Source: an uncultured Calothrix sp.
GTDB lineage: Bacteria; Cyanobacteriota; Cyanobacteriia; Cyanobacteriales; Nostocaceae
Length of the DNA: 49,787 bases
Direction: 5' to 3'
Assembly (NCBI GenBank): GCA_937973965.1
Contig: CALJJQ010000098.1
Span: forward strand, 1-49,787
Each line of letters opens with the position of its first letter. The first letter of the stretch is position 1. The translations under genes were made by a program, and so were the position numbers. The notes under the pieces were generated by a model. That model was not told the DNA's origin. It ran no database searches and saw only the letters and a list, made by a program, of their open reading frames with translations. Positions 1 through 8,635 of this stretch are shown in pieces.

Positions 1-230
1 CCCGAAATGAAATATTTTGCTCGTTTCCTCCATGTTCTCCTTCCTCGCTGTACGGGTCGGAGAACTGTCGTCAACTCGCTCGCAATTCATCTCAACACCT
101 CCCTCCGGGTAGGTGTGAGGCTTCTTGCTGTTCTAGCTAAAGACGACCCGACGGGTCGTCTCTACTAAAATCCAAAATCCAACGATAGAATGCAGAATGC
201 AATTTATATTGGTAATTTTCCGATATTGTT
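1..230. other. Upstream region of folB, no gene seen
   Basis: No convincing coding sequence is visible. The stretch holds a palindrome at 141-161 (arms AGACGACCCG and CGGGTCGTCT around one A) and CCAAAAT-type heptamers at about 168-182, just before folB. A weaker inverted repeat (CACCT ... AGGTG) lies near 94-115. Both kinds of repeat recur elsewhere in the window. Confidence 0.5.
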
Positions 231-587
231 ATGGACTGCATTTACGTTCAGGGAATTCGCGCTTACGGATACACAGGTTACTTACCGGAAGAACAGGTGT
301 TAGGACAATGGTTTGAGGTGGATGTACGTTTATGGTTGGATGTGTCGAAGGCTGGTGAAAGTGACGCGATTGAGGATACCCTTGATTATCGTAGTGTGAT
401 TTATCTCGTCAAGGAAATCATCAAAACTTCCAAATTTGCCTTGATTGAAAAATTAATTACCGTGATTGCTGATACAATTTTGCAAAAATGCGATCGCGTG
501 ACTAAGGTACATGTGGTACTGACTAAACCTGCTGCTCCCATTCCCGATTTTGAAGGTAAAATCAGTTTGGAAGTCACTAGACCGTAA
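231..587 (+). CDS. folB: Dihydroneopterin aldolase
   Basis: This enzyme cleaves 7,8-dihydroneopterin to 6-hydroxymethyl-7,8-dihydropterin and glycolaldehyde in folate synthesis; it is cytosolic. The 118 residues match the usual family length. Visible motifs are GYLPEEQ (16-22) with the conserved Glu, DTLDYRSV (49-56), LIEKL (71-75) and LTKPAAPIP (97-105), whose Lys99 corresponds to the catalytic lysine of the family. The ATG at 231 gives a full-length N-terminus; no strong Shine-Dalgarno is visible before it. It is followed on the same strand by an adenylate-forming ligase gene after a gap filled with GGGAGTC-type repeats, so co-transcription is uncertain. Identification rests on motif and length recognition and is firm. 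Confidence 0.95.
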   Translation: MDCIYVQGIRAYGYTGYLPEEQVLGQWFEVDVRLWLDVSKAGESDAIEDTLDYRSVIYLVKEIIKTSKFALIEKLITVIADTILQKCDRVTKVHVVLTKPAAPIPDFEGKISLEVTRP

Positions 588-773
588 TTTGATTTAGATG
601 AGGAGTCGGGAGTCGGGAGTAGCACAAATATGCTCATTACACCAGAATCGTAGACGTGCATAGTATGGCTTTTCTTCGTTTCGGGAAGTAATTTTCCCTA
701 CCCGACCGTTCTCTGCAAGTCTAGAATACTCCCAACCCCTGTACAGACGCGACATGTCGTGTCTCTTCCTTCC
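588..773. repeat. Short repeats between folB and the ligase gene
   Basis: The spacer contains GGGAGTC heptamers (600-620) and one copy of the AGAGACG-type palindrome at 745-764 (arms AGACGCGACA and TGTCGTGTCT). The GTG at 759, one possible start of the next gene, lies inside this palindrome. Confidence 0.6.
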
Positions 774-2309
774 ATGCATAGCAAACCAAAACTGACCCTC
801 AACGCTCTTACCAACTTTTTCCACACACCCCTAGATTCTCTGCTGAACATCCTCCCAGAAGCAGATAATAATGGGGTTTTAAAATTATTCAGACAGGTAG
901 CAACCACTGTTCCAGCTTATCAAGACTTTATTAGGAAACACGGTATTCATCCCCAGCAAATTCAAACTCTAGCCGATTTCCTAACCTTACCCCCAGTCAC
1001 CAGGGAAAATTATATTCAACATTATCAAATTTCCGAATTATGCCGTAATGGTGCGATCGCTAATTGTGATTTAGTAGCTGTTTCTTCTGGTTCGACGGGA
1101 AAACCAACCTGTTGGCCAAGATTTATCAGTGATGAGGTGGCGATCGCGATCCGATTTGAACAAATTTTCCATGATTGTTTTTTTGCCGATTCCCGTTCGA
1201 CTTTAGCAGTAATTTGCTTTACCTTGGGTACTTGGGTCGGTGGAATCTATTCGGCTAATTGCTGTCGCTATTTGGCCATGAAGGGATATCCCATCACGGT
1301 GGTGACTCCTGGCAATAATCTAGAGGAAATTTTGCGGGTAGTCCAGGAATTAGGTAGTCACTTTGACCAGGTGGTATTGTTGGGTTATCCCCCCTTTCTC
1401 AAGGATGTGATTGATCGCGGTCTTGCCCGTGGTGTATCCTGGAGTCAGTACCATCCGAAACTCGTGACTGCGGGAGAAGTTTTTAGCGAGGAATGGCGTA
1501 GTCTGGTATTAGAACGGGTTGGTTCCCATTCCCCCTGTTATGATTTAGCTTCTTTGTACGGGACTGCGGATGCTGGAGTTTTAGGAAATGAAACCCCCTT
1601 AAGTATCACCATTCGCCGTTTTTTAGCCAACCATCCAGATATTGCCAGGGAATTGTTTGGAGAATCCCGTTTACCAACTTTGGTTCAGTATCAGCCAACC
1701 CAACGTTTCTTTGAGGTGAATGCAGGTCGACTATTATTTTCTGGGGATAACGGTATTCCTTTAATTCGCTACGATATCCTCGACACGGGTGGGATAATTA
1801 CCTACGAGCAAATGTTGGCTTTTTTGCATAATCATAATTTTGACCCCATTGCTGATTTAGCAGCAAATCAAGGTGTGAATATTCCCCAATGTCGAGGAAT
1901 TCGTCAGTTACCCTTTGTGTATGTATTTGGACGCTCAAATTTTGCCGTTTCCTTTTTCGGTGCAAATATTTATCCAGAAAATATCGCTGTCGGTTTAGAA
2001 CAGGAGGGAATTCGAGAATGGGTGACAGGAAAATTCGTGTTACAGGTAGTTAACGATCAAGATCAAAATCGGTTTTTATCCGTTGTGGTAGAATTAGCTC
2101 CAAATCAAAATTTAGCAGATGTACAGCAGGACCCTGGGAAAGTTAATCGTGTTGCAGAATCAATTTTGAGCCAATTAAAACGCCTAAATAGCGAATTTGC
2201 CAACTACGTACCCCAGGAATATCAACATCCAGTCATCACCCTCAAATCCCACGGTGATCAAGAATATTTCCCCATCGGTGTCAAACATCGTTATACCCGC
2301 AACGCGTAG
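774..2309 (+). CDS. Adenylate-forming ligase, phenylacetate-CoA ligase/F390 synthetase-like
   Basis: This is a member of the ANL superfamily, which activates a carboxylate with ATP as an acyl-adenylate, often followed by transfer to CoA. The ATP-binding loop SSGSTGKP lies about 105 residues in, YGTADAG (A5-type motif) in the middle, and a GDNGIPLIRYD stretch matches the PaaK-type hinge region. I chose the ATG at 774 (511 aa). A GTG at 759 would give 516 aa but lies inside a dispersed palindrome, so it is less likely to be an original start. The substrate cannot be deduced: there is no neighbouring paa pathway, and the flanking genes are folB and rsmB. Family assignment is good, function open. 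Confidence 0.8.
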   Translation: MHSKPKLTLNALTNFFHTPLDSLLNILPEADNNGVLKLFRQVATTVPAYQDFIRKHGIHPQQIQTLADFLTLPPVTRENYIQHYQISELCRNGAIANCDLVAVSSGSTGKPTCWPRFISDEVAIAIRFEQIFHDCFFADSRSTLAVICFTLGTWVGGIYSANCCRYLAMKGYPITVVTPGNNLEEILRVVQELGSHFDQVVLLGYPPFLKDVIDRGLARGVSWSQYHPKLVTAGEVFSEEWRSLVLERVGSHSPCYDLASLYGTADAGVLGNETPLSITIRRFLANHPDIARELFGESRLPTLVQYQPTQRFFEVNAGRLLFSGDNGIPLIRYDILDTGGIITYEQMLAFLHNHNFDPIADLAANQGVNIPQCRGIRQLPFVYVFGRSNFAVSFFGANIYPENIAVGLEQEGIREWVTGKFVLQVVNDQDQNRFLSVVVELAPNQNLADVQQDPGKVNRVAESILSQLKRLNSEFANYVPQEYQHPVITLKSHGDQEYFPIGVKHRYTRNA

Positions 2310-2319
2310 ATACGTAACA

Positions 2320-2349
2320 TGTACAGACGTAACATGTTACATCTGTACA
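2320..2349. repeat. 30-bp near-perfect palindrome after the ligase gene
   Basis: The sequence TGTACAGACGTAACA is followed directly by its near-exact reverse complement, with one mismatched pair. It starts 11 bases after the ligase stop codon. It could fold into a hairpin in RNA, but no T-tract follows, so terminator function is uncertain. Confidence 0.7.
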
Positions 2350-2353
2350 CACC

Positions 2354-2409
2354 AATCCAAAATCCATAGACGCGCGTAGCGCGGATCGACCCAAGAGTAA
2401 TCCAAAATC
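2354..2409. repeat. Composite CCAAAAT-flanked element, copy 1
   Basis: CCAAAAT heptamers flank a core with CATAGACGCG, GTAGCG, GGATCGACC and AAGAGTAAT. The same arrangement recurs at 10806-10876 and, inverted, at 34718-34771. The element ends directly at the GTG start of rsmB. Confidence 0.75.
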
Positions 2410-3768
2410 GTGCTGAGTTCTCGTCAAATAGCCTTTCTTGCTTTACGCGATGTCCATAACGGAGCCTATGTCGATGTTGCTCTCGACCGGATATTACAAA
2501 AATTTACCCTTCCAGATACCGATCGACGTTTGGTGACAGAATTAGTGTATGGTTGCACCCGTCGTCAACGCACTCTAGACGCAATTCTCAACCAAATAGG
2601 CAAAAAAAACGCCCAATCCCAACCCAAAGACCTACGAACAATCCTCCACCTTGGTTTATATCAACTACGTTATCAACAGAAAATTCCTCCCTCTGCAGCA
2701 GTAAATACCACCGTTGAACTGGCAAAAACCAATAAATTTGCTGGTTTAACCGGAGTTGTCAATGGAATTTTGCGCCAATATTTACGGATACAGTCAGCAA
2801 AGGATGAACATACAGATTTATTAATCTTACCAGATACAGAAGCCAGCCAATTAGGAATTTTACACAGTTTTCCCGACTGGATTATAGAAGTTTGGTTAGA
2901 ACAGTTTGGATACACAGAAACCGCAGCCTTATCTGCTTGGATGAATCAAACTCCGAATTTGGATTTGCGAATCAATCCCCTACGTACATCCCTTCAAGCA
3001 GTGGAAACCGCATTTGCCAATGCAGGAATTAATTTTATCCCCCTAGCAAACCTAGACAACGGATTACGGATTACCAATTATCGCGCTCCCATTCAAACCT
3101 TACCCGGATTTGAACAGGGATGGTGGACAGTGCAAGATGCAAGCGCTCAATTAGTTGGATACCTACTCAATCCCCAACCAGGAGAAACAATTATTGACGC
3201 ATGTGCAGCACCGGGGGGAAAAACCACCCAAATCGCCGAATTAATGGGAGATCAAGGACAAATTTTCGCCATCGATGACACCCCCTCCCGCATCAACAAA
3301 TTAAAACAAAATATCTTGCGATCGCAATTACAATCAATTCAAGTTCACACCGGAGATAGTCGCCATCTCCCCCAATTCTACCAAACCGCCGATCGAGTTT
3401 TATTAGATGCACCCTGTTCCGGATTAGGAACCCTCCATCGTCACCCCGATGCAAGATGGAGACAAACCCCAGAAAAAGTCCAGCAATTAACCCAACTGCA
3501 AACCGAACTACTCAACCACACCAGCACATGGGTGAAACCAGGGGGAATTTTGGTATATGCCACTTGTACTTTACACAAAAGTGAAAACGAAAATATCATC
3601 CAATCCTTTTTGCAACTCCATCCCGACTGGAAAATAGCACCACCCCCACCCAACTCCCCCCTCCACATCTATACAACACCCCCAGGATGGTTAAAGGTCT
3701 TACCTCACCACCATAACATGGATGGGTTTTTCATGGTTCGATTAAAAAAAACCAATGATTCGCCATAA
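2410..3768 (+). CDS. rsmB: 16S rRNA (cytosine-967 C5)-methyltransferase
   Basis: RsmB (Sun/Fmu) uses S-adenosylmethionine to methylate C967 of 16S rRNA. The 452-aa protein has a NusB-like N-terminal half (about 1-150) and a Rossmann methyltransferase C-terminal half. The latter shows the SAM motif DACAAPGGKTTQ, the catalytic DAPCSGLGTLHR and the second-cysteine motif YATCTLHKSENE. The start is taken as GTG at 2410, because it opens the NusB-like domain (SSRQIAFLALRDV) without excess residues. A CCAAAAT heptamer abuts this codon and no Shine-Dalgarno is visible. The next gene (TerB-like) is 58 bases downstream on the same strand. Confidence 0.93.
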   Translation: MLSSRQIAFLALRDVHNGAYVDVALDRILQKFTLPDTDRRLVTELVYGCTRRQRTLDAILNQIGKKNAQSQPKDLRTILHLGLYQLRYQQKIPPSAAVNTTVELAKTNKFAGLTGVVNGILRQYLRIQSAKDEHTDLLILPDTEASQLGILHSFPDWIIEVWLEQFGYTETAALSAWMNQTPNLDLRINPLRTSLQAVETAFANAGINFIPLANLDNGLRITNYRAPIQTLPGFEQGWWTVQDASAQLVGYLLNPQPGETIIDACAAPGGKTTQIAELMGDQGQIFAIDDTPSRINKLKQNILRSQLQSIQVHTGDSRHLPQFYQTADRVLLDAPCSGLGTLHRHPDARWRQTPEKVQQLTQLQTELLNHTSTWVKPGGILVYATCTLHKSENENIIQSFLQLHPDWKIAPPPPNSPLHIYTTPPGWLKVLPHHHNMDGFFMVRLKKTNDSP

Positions 3769-3826
3769 CTACGGATTTCCATTGTAGGATGCCAACAATC
3801 AAGAGACAAAACCAGAGGTTTTCACA

Positions 3827-4240
3827 ATGGTTAGCAAAGCAGGGGTTAAAAATCTAGTCAAAATCCTCATTGGTGCAGCGTGGATTGATGGGAAAATTCA
3901 GCCAGAAGAACGACAATATCTCCGGGAAATTGCCAACGCTAAAGGTATTGCAGACGACCCGGATATCAAACCTTGGTTATACGAACTAGTACCCGTGAAA
4001 CCGGAGGAATGTTACCTTTGGGTACAGGAATATTTGGGAGACAATCCCACCCCAGAAGAATGTCAAAATTTAGTCCAAGCCATTAGCGGCTTAATTTACA
4101 GTGATGGCGAAGTTGCCACCGAAGAAGCAAAACTTTTAAATAAATTACAATCCTTTGCAGAGGCTGATGAATCCCAGTTAAATCTGATTCTCAAGCAAAT
4201 CCAAAAGCTCTATCGTCGCTGGGTCGATATTCAACTTTGA
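3827..4240 (+). CDS. TerB-like (tellurite resistance family) protein
   Basis: The 137-aa protein is helical and acidic with two similar halves: AAWIDGKIQPEERQYL near residue 17 and GLIYSDGEVATEEAKLL near residue 88. Each has the acidic D-G-x-[IV]-x-x-E-E pattern that binds metal in TerB-domain proteins. In this family the role is usually linked to stress or membrane-associated metal complexes, but stand-alone cyanobacterial copies have no assigned function. The ATG at 3827 follows CAGAGG at a suitable distance. A hairpin (CCCTG ... CAGGG, 4247-4261) follows the stop at once. Confidence 0.75.
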   Translation: MVSKAGVKNLVKILIGAAWIDGKIQPEERQYLREIANAKGIADDPDIKPWLYELVPVKPEECYLWVQEYLGDNPTPEECQNLVQAISGLIYSDGEVATEEAKLLNKLQSFAEADESQLNLILKQIQKLYRRWVDIQL

Positions 4241-4265
4241 CATACTCCCTGCTCTACAGGGTAGT
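4239..4265 (+). terminator. Hairpin after the TerB-like gene, possibly an IS200/IS605-type end
   Basis: A stem CCCTG/CAGGG (4247-4261) follows TTGACATACT. The layout TTGACA(TA)CTCC plus hairpin resembles the termini of IS200/IS605 elements; a similar one lies at 40925-40959. No good T-run follows, so it may be an element end rather than a terminator. Confidence 0.35.
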
Positions 4266-4290
4266 AGGTTAAATCTGGCAATATCATAGT

Positions 4291-4644
4291 CTACCCATCC
4301 AAAGGACTGCGAACAGCCTTACCAGCAAGATTCAGAACGTGGGTATAAATCATGGTCGTTTTCACATTGTTCTGCGGCTTAGTATAAAACTTGACACTAT
4401 TTGCTAGAATATGGGGAGTGTCGTCATCACAAAAAGTCCTTGGAAGCGACACCTCAGTAATCCTTGCGGCATAAACCGTTGAAGCTAGATTGTCACCCCT
4501 CCAGGTAGATTTAGAGTATTCCGGTGCTTTCAACTGATGCGAACGGATGACCGAGCCTTGTTTGAGATTTGGATTGACGCTTGGAGCGATCGCGGTCATT
4601 TTGAAATCATTCCAGTGAGAACTTCGGCATAGGTAGCTCAACAC
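4291..4644 (-). pseudogene. Chimeric ORF ending in an integron-integrase tail
   Basis: The last 25 or so residues ([17 protein letters not shown], then AVRSPLDG) are the C-terminal end of integron-type tyrosine recombinases and contain the family's catalytic Tyr. The preceding 90 residues do not resemble a recombinase: no His/Arg boxes are present and I recognise nothing in them. The DNA of the tail (about 4279-4366) is repeated at 4791-4880 in the same orientation. I read this as a rearranged relic: the end of a recombinase gene joined to unrelated DNA, giving a fortuitous 117-aa frame. It is unlikely to make a working enzyme. Confidence 0.6.
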
Positions 4645-4790
4645 ATTTCGGAAAAGAAGATTTCAGAAGTATTGCTTTTGTCAGATCAACAAGATGCGAT
4701 CGCGGCTCGATTTTTGGCAGAGTTGCAGGATGAGCAAAAATGGGAAACCCATTTTGCTGCGACGACAGACGATCAATGGGGATCAGATGG
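4633..4790 (+). pseudogene. Truncated type II antitoxin fragment
   Basis: A short open stretch reads KKISEVLLLSDQQDA, then IAARFLAELQDEQKW and ETHFAATTDDQW. This is typical of the small antitoxins that precede RelE/ParE-like toxins (helical dimerisation segment, then LAELxxEEKW). There is no start codon at the expected place, where a GTA sits. The frame runs into the second recombinase tail after DDQW, so the C-terminal toxin-binding part is lost. No toxin gene follows. Family assignment is from pattern recognition only. Confidence 0.5.
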
Positions 4791-4803
4791 CGAATATCAT
4801 AGT

Positions 4804-4995
4804 CTACCCATCCAAGGGACTACGAACAGCTTTAACACCACGATTGAGAACGTGGGTATAAATCATGGTAGTTTTCACGTCCTTATGCCCGAGTAATTCC
4901 TGTACCGTGCGGATGTCGTAGCCATTTTGGAGTAAATGGGTAGCAAAACTGTAGCGAAATGTATGACAACCCACTTTTTTCGCAATTTTTTCCTA
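4804..4995 (-). pseudogene. C-terminal fragment of an integron-type tyrosine recombinase
   Basis: The reverse strand reads about 60 residues of a tyrosine recombinase catalytic domain: [17 protein letters not shown] (box II His and Arg), [20 protein letters not shown] (second His and the catalytic Tyr), then AVRSPLDG and a stop. An in-frame TAG precedes it at about 4996, and no N-terminal part is found upstream in 4996-5250. In living elements these enzymes integrate cassettes or phage-like elements; here only the tail survives. It is closely similar in DNA to the tail at 4291-4366. Confidence 0.75.
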
Positions 4996-5251
4996 GATTT
5001 TAAAGCAAATGAATTCAGGCGATCGCGAAAAGAGCAAATAATCTATACTTAACATTTAAACTACTATCGAGGAGATATCCTGATATTTTAAGTAGTAAAT
5101 CAATAGCTTGAGTGATAGAGATAACATCTCTAGCAATTTAGAGTCGCAAAAAGTTTTGCGGTGCTGTCTCGCTAAATAATCTCTCAAGCGACAATTTTCT
5201 CCCTCTAATATCTGTTAAACTGGGCTTAGAAACACTAGGAGAGCGATCGCT
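4996..5251. other. AT-rich spacer between recombinase relic and antitoxin
   Basis: No gene is recognised. A HIP1 octamer lies at about 5020 and a possible Shine-Dalgarno AGGAG at 5237-5241 serves the GTG start at 5252. Confidence 0.5.
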
Positions 5252-5449
5252 GTGGCTTCTATCACAATTGATCTTTCAGACAGCCAATTCCAAAAGCTAC
5301 AGAATCTAGCAAGGGTGCATGGCATTGCGACTGAAGTGCTTTTGAAGGCAAGCCTAGAGGATTGGCTAAATCTACAAAAAGGCGATTTCATTAATGCATC
5401 TGATTACGTGCTGGTGAAAAATGCTGAACTATATCGGCGTTTAGCATGA
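5252..5449 (+). CDS. Small antitoxin of a Doc-type toxin-antitoxin pair
   Basis: The 65-aa protein starts with a short beta strand and two helices (SITIDLSDSQFQKLQNLA), as in ribbon-helix-helix DNA-binding antitoxins. Its C-terminal tail (DYVLVKNAELYRRLA) is of the kind that wraps the partner toxin. The GTG start is preceded by AGGAG about 10 bases upstream. Its stop overlaps the start of the following doc gene (ATGA at 5446-5449), a common sign of translational coupling. In such systems the antitoxin neutralises the toxin and represses the operon; here the toxin is frameshifted, so it may have nothing to neutralise. Confidence 0.75.
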   Translation: MASITIDLSDSQFQKLQNLARVHGIATEVLLKASLEDWLNLQKGDFINASDYVLVKNAELYRRLA

Positions 5450-5855
5450 TCCGCTACTTAACACTAATTGAGGTATTAGAACTACATCGCAGAATTCTTG
5501 AACAATCTGGTGGAGCATTAGTATTCGAGATATGGGCTTGTTGGAATCAGCAATTGCCCAGCCTCGAATGACGTTTGGTGGAGAAGACCTGTACCCAAGT
5601 TTGCTGGAGAAAGCAGCAGCATTAGGCTTTTCGCCCATCATGAATCATCCATTTGTAGACGGAAATAAGCGTACAGGTCATGCTACAACAGAAACTTTTC
5701 TTATTTTGAATGGGTTGGAAATTAATGGCTCTGTGGATGAACAAGAACATATAGTCTTGGCGATCGCATCAGGTGAGCTAGGACGTGAAGCATTTGTGGA
5801 GTGGCTACGGCAGCACACAACACCAACTAACAATCCCAATGCAGTGGACAGTTGA
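5446..5855 (+). pseudogene. doc: Doc (Fic/DOC) toxin with a one-base frameshift
   Basis: Doc toxins phosphorylate elongation factor Tu and stop translation. Frame 1 starts at the ATG at 5446 (MIRYLTLIEVLELHRRILEQ, then SGGAL) and hits a TGA at 5569-5571. Frame 2 carries the rest: MGLLESAIAQPRMTFGG, then the catalytic motif HPFVDGNKRTGHA and a normal C-terminus ending at 5855. Adding one G after about position 5519 restores the family sequence ALGIRDMGLLES across the junction. Thus a single-base deletion breaks an otherwise full-length gene of about 136 codons. A sequencing error or programmed frameshifting are the alternatives. Confidence 0.85.
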
Positions 5856-5867
5856 AAGCAATTGGTG

Positions 5868-5954
5868 ATGATTTCAAGGCTGATTGCCACCGCAGATTGG
5901 GGACGTTATGCCGCTAGGACGAAGAAAGGCCTACTTTTTATAGAGAAAATATGA
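5868..5954 (+). other. Possible short gene remnant after doc
   Basis: A 28-codon frame reads MISRLIATADWGRYAARTKK and ends GLLFIEKI. It looks protein-like, as if it were the first part of a larger gene, but nothing follows in frame. I do not recognise the family. It may be chance. Confidence 0.2.
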
Positions 5955-6036
5955 ATCTGCAAACAAATGGAATTCACAACCGGATATTAAGTATACTTGC
6001 ACTCACGTTGGCTAATTTCAAACAATTTCCAGGCAA

Positions 6037-8577
6037 TCATACTTTTGGTAATGTGACTGTAAATGTGGTATTTTCACCAACTTTACTCTCAACGGTGATG
6101 TGTCCGTCTTGTAAATCAACGCATTGTTTGACAATGGCTAATCCTAAACCTGTACCACCAATATTACCTACGTTATCAGCGCGGTAGAAAGAATCAAATA
6201 TATGGGGAAGGTTATGGGGGGGAATACCCATCCCTTGGTTAGAAACAACGAAGGTGATTGATTTGGAATCGGTACTAATTAGGAGTTGAATAGTGGTATC
6301 TTTTTCGGAATATTTGAGGGCGTTTTGGAGTAGGTTGGTCAGAATATGTTGGGTGAGCTTAGGGTCAATAAATGCGGAAATATTTTCCGTATTTGAGACT
6401 ATTTGAATGCGTTGTTTTTCGTCGCGATCGCTAGTAATTTCGTCTACTATGGTTTGACATAATTGGATGATATTTGTGTCAATTCTTTTGACTTGGAGAG
6501 CATTGGCTTCTACTTCCGAAATTAACAGGGTATCTTGAACGATTTGAGTAGTTCGTTTGATGGCGGTTTCAATTTTCTGGAAATGGGCTTGCTTTTTCTC
6601 GGCGGTTAACTTATCACCGTAATACTGTAATATGTCTAGGGAGGATTGAATGGTGGCGAGGGGAGTGCGGATTTCGTGGGAGGTATTGGCAATAAATTGG
6701 GATTTGGCTTCGCTTAATTCCCGCTCCCGTTGGAGAGCTTTGTGTACCTCAGCTTCTGCTAGTTGTTTTACTTGTTGGTGGAGGTGAGATTTTTCGATAG
6801 CGATCGCAAGTTGTCTAATAATTGCACTGGTGAGTTCGACTTCTTCTTGACTCCACTCGTGGGTAACTCCTTCGATGGAAAGGGTAATACTTCCCCAAAC
6901 TTGAGTTCCCTGGGATATGGTAATTGGTACTAATAGCCAAGCTCCAGAAAATATTTCGGCGATGGCTTTATTTATTTCGTCGGTTAAAACCCGGGTATCG
7001 GCAATACGAACGATTTGGGATTGTTTCAATTGGTCGGAGATGGGATTACCAAATCCTGATATTTTTAGTCCCAGGGAAGAAGGTGATTCTGGACGTAGGG
7101 AATAATCTGCCACCATTAACCAAGTGTCTTCTGAAGGCAAATATTGGGCAATTTCGGCTCGGTCTACCTGGAGGAATTGAGCGATTTCTCTCACGGCTGT
7201 GTGGAAAATTGTTGGTAAATCCAGGGTATTATGAATTGCTTGAATAACTTGATTAAAAACCTGTTCTCGCTGGACTTGATAACGAGTTCGCTGGTATAGT
7301 TTGGATTGTTGGACGGCGATGGAAATTTGACCAGCAATGTTTTGCATTAATTCAATTTCTGTGTCTTGCCAATGTCGAGGACGACCATCGATTAATAAAC
7401 ATAAACTTCCCCACACCACTGAATCGTAATGCAGGGGAATAATTAACCAAGCACCGGGAAATTTGGCGGCTATTTGTTTAGTGACTTCATCTTCACACTT
7501 ATTGGTATCATCAATCCGAAAGACTTCTAGTTGTTTTAAGATTGCTGTACCTGGATTACCCCGATCGGGTATATAGGTTCCAATCGATTCGGGTATTTGG
7601 GGATGGGAACGATATTCCGCAACTGTTAACCAACCCTTTTCTTCAGAAACAAATTCGGAAATTTTCACATGGTCAATATTGAGTAATTGGCCGATTTCGT
7701 TGACGGCAATATTAAAGATGGTATTTAAATCTAGGGAAGTACGAATAGCTTGAATAATTTGATGGGTTAATCTTTCAATTTGAATTTCCGATATGGTTTG
7801 TTCCGCTTGTTTGCGTTCTGTAATATCTTCTGCTAAACCCACCATCCGATAAATATTACCATTGGCATCATAGACGGGGAAGGTACGGTCATTAATCCAA
7901 CGCACAGCCCCATCAGCACGAATTATCCGATAATCCTTGTTCATGTGGCAAGCATTTTCGCCAACAGCAGCTTGAATTACCTCAGCTAAATCATCGGGGT
8001 GGACTGACTCTAAAAAACTGCGGGAATCAGCATAAATCTCCTGACAACTGCGTCCCCAAATTTTCTCATAACCGGGACTAATATAATGAAACTTACTGAC
8101 ATCCGGTTCACACACCCAAAATACAATATCGGCATTATTCGCAAACAGTTGGAACTTATGTTCACTCTCCGATAAAGCTAATTCAATCGCTTTGCGATCG
8201 CTAATATCCTCCGCTAATCCTGCAAAGTATTTTTCCTGGGTATTCGGGTCAACAATACCATAACCGCGATCGCGTATCCAGCGAATGGTTTGGTCGGGGA
8301 GGATAATTCGGTATTCCTGCTCAAATGCTTGATCTGCAAGCAGATTTTGCCATCCCTTCTGCACCTGTTCCCGGTCATCAGGATGGATGAATTGGAGGAG
8401 GGATTGGGGGGATTGATACAAGTTTTCCTGACTTAAACCCCAAATTTGTGGAGCATTGGTTCCCAGATAAAGGATTTGGCTCAAGTCAGCAGTATACACC
8501 CAAAAAACCTGTGAGGTTTTTTCCACAACTTGGCCTAATGGGGTTTGCATTAAAGCTTGTATATTCCCAAAATCCAC
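6037..8577 (-). CDS. PAS-PAS-GAF-GAF sensor histidine kinase
   Basis: This 846-aa protein is a soluble two-component sensor kinase; no membrane segment is visible. Order: two PAS/PAC domains (about 10-135 and 140-265; PAC ends AEDISDRK and AEDITERK), two GAF domains (about 275-435 and 450-615), HisKA (FIANTSHEIRTPLATIQ near 635, phospho-His in SHEIRTP) and HATPase with N-box NLLQNALKYS, F-box FDSFYRAD and G-box GGTGLGLA. There is no receiver domain and no response regulator next door, so the partner is elsewhere. The GAF domains lack the usual chromophore Cys context as far as I can see, so light sensing is not indicated. The ATG at 8577 gives a start right at PAS1. Confidence 0.88.
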   Translation of the reverse strand: MDFGNIQALMQTPLGQVVEKTSQVFWVYTADLSQILYLGTNAPQIWGLSQENLYQSPQSLLQFIHPDDREQVQKGWQNLLADQAFEQEYRIILPDQTIRWIRDRGYGIVDPNTQEKYFAGLAEDISDRKAIELALSESEHKFQLFANNADIVFWVCEPDVSKFHYISPGYEKIWGRSCQEIYADSRSFLESVHPDDLAEVIQAAVGENACHMNKDYRIIRADGAVRWINDRTFPVYDANGNIYRMVGLAEDITERKQAEQTISEIQIERLTHQIIQAIRTSLDLNTIFNIAVNEIGQLLNIDHVKISEFVSEEKGWLTVAEYRSHPQIPESIGTYIPDRGNPGTAILKQLEVFRIDDTNKCEDEVTKQIAAKFPGAWLIIPLHYDSVVWGSLCLLIDGRPRHWQDTEIELMQNIAGQISIAVQQSKLYQRTRYQVQREQVFNQVIQAIHNTLDLPTIFHTAVREIAQFLQVDRAEIAQYLPSEDTWLMVADYSLRPESPSSLGLKISGFGNPISDQLKQSQIVRIADTRVLTDEINKAIAEIFSGAWLLVPITISQGTQVWGSITLSIEGVTHEWSQEEVELTSAIIRQLAIAIEKSHLHQQVKQLAEAEVHKALQRERELSEAKSQFIANTSHEIRTPLATIQSSLDILQYYGDKLTAEKKQAHFQKIETAIKRTTQIVQDTLLISEVEANALQVKRIDTNIIQLCQTIVDEITSDRDEKQRIQIVSNTENISAFIDPKLTQHILTNLLQNALKYSEKDTTIQLLISTDSKSITFVVSNQGMGIPPHNLPHIFDSFYRADNVGNIGGTGLGLAIVKQCVDLQDGHITVESKVGENTTFTVTLPKV

Positions 8578-8635
8578 CGCTTCATCCTCCTGGAAATGGT
8601 TAGAAAGCTAATCCCGGATTTCTCACGGATAAGTT

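Noticed and set aside
5951-6187. 78-codon + frame
   Set aside because: It lies largely antisense to the well-supported histidine kinase C-terminus (HATPase region).
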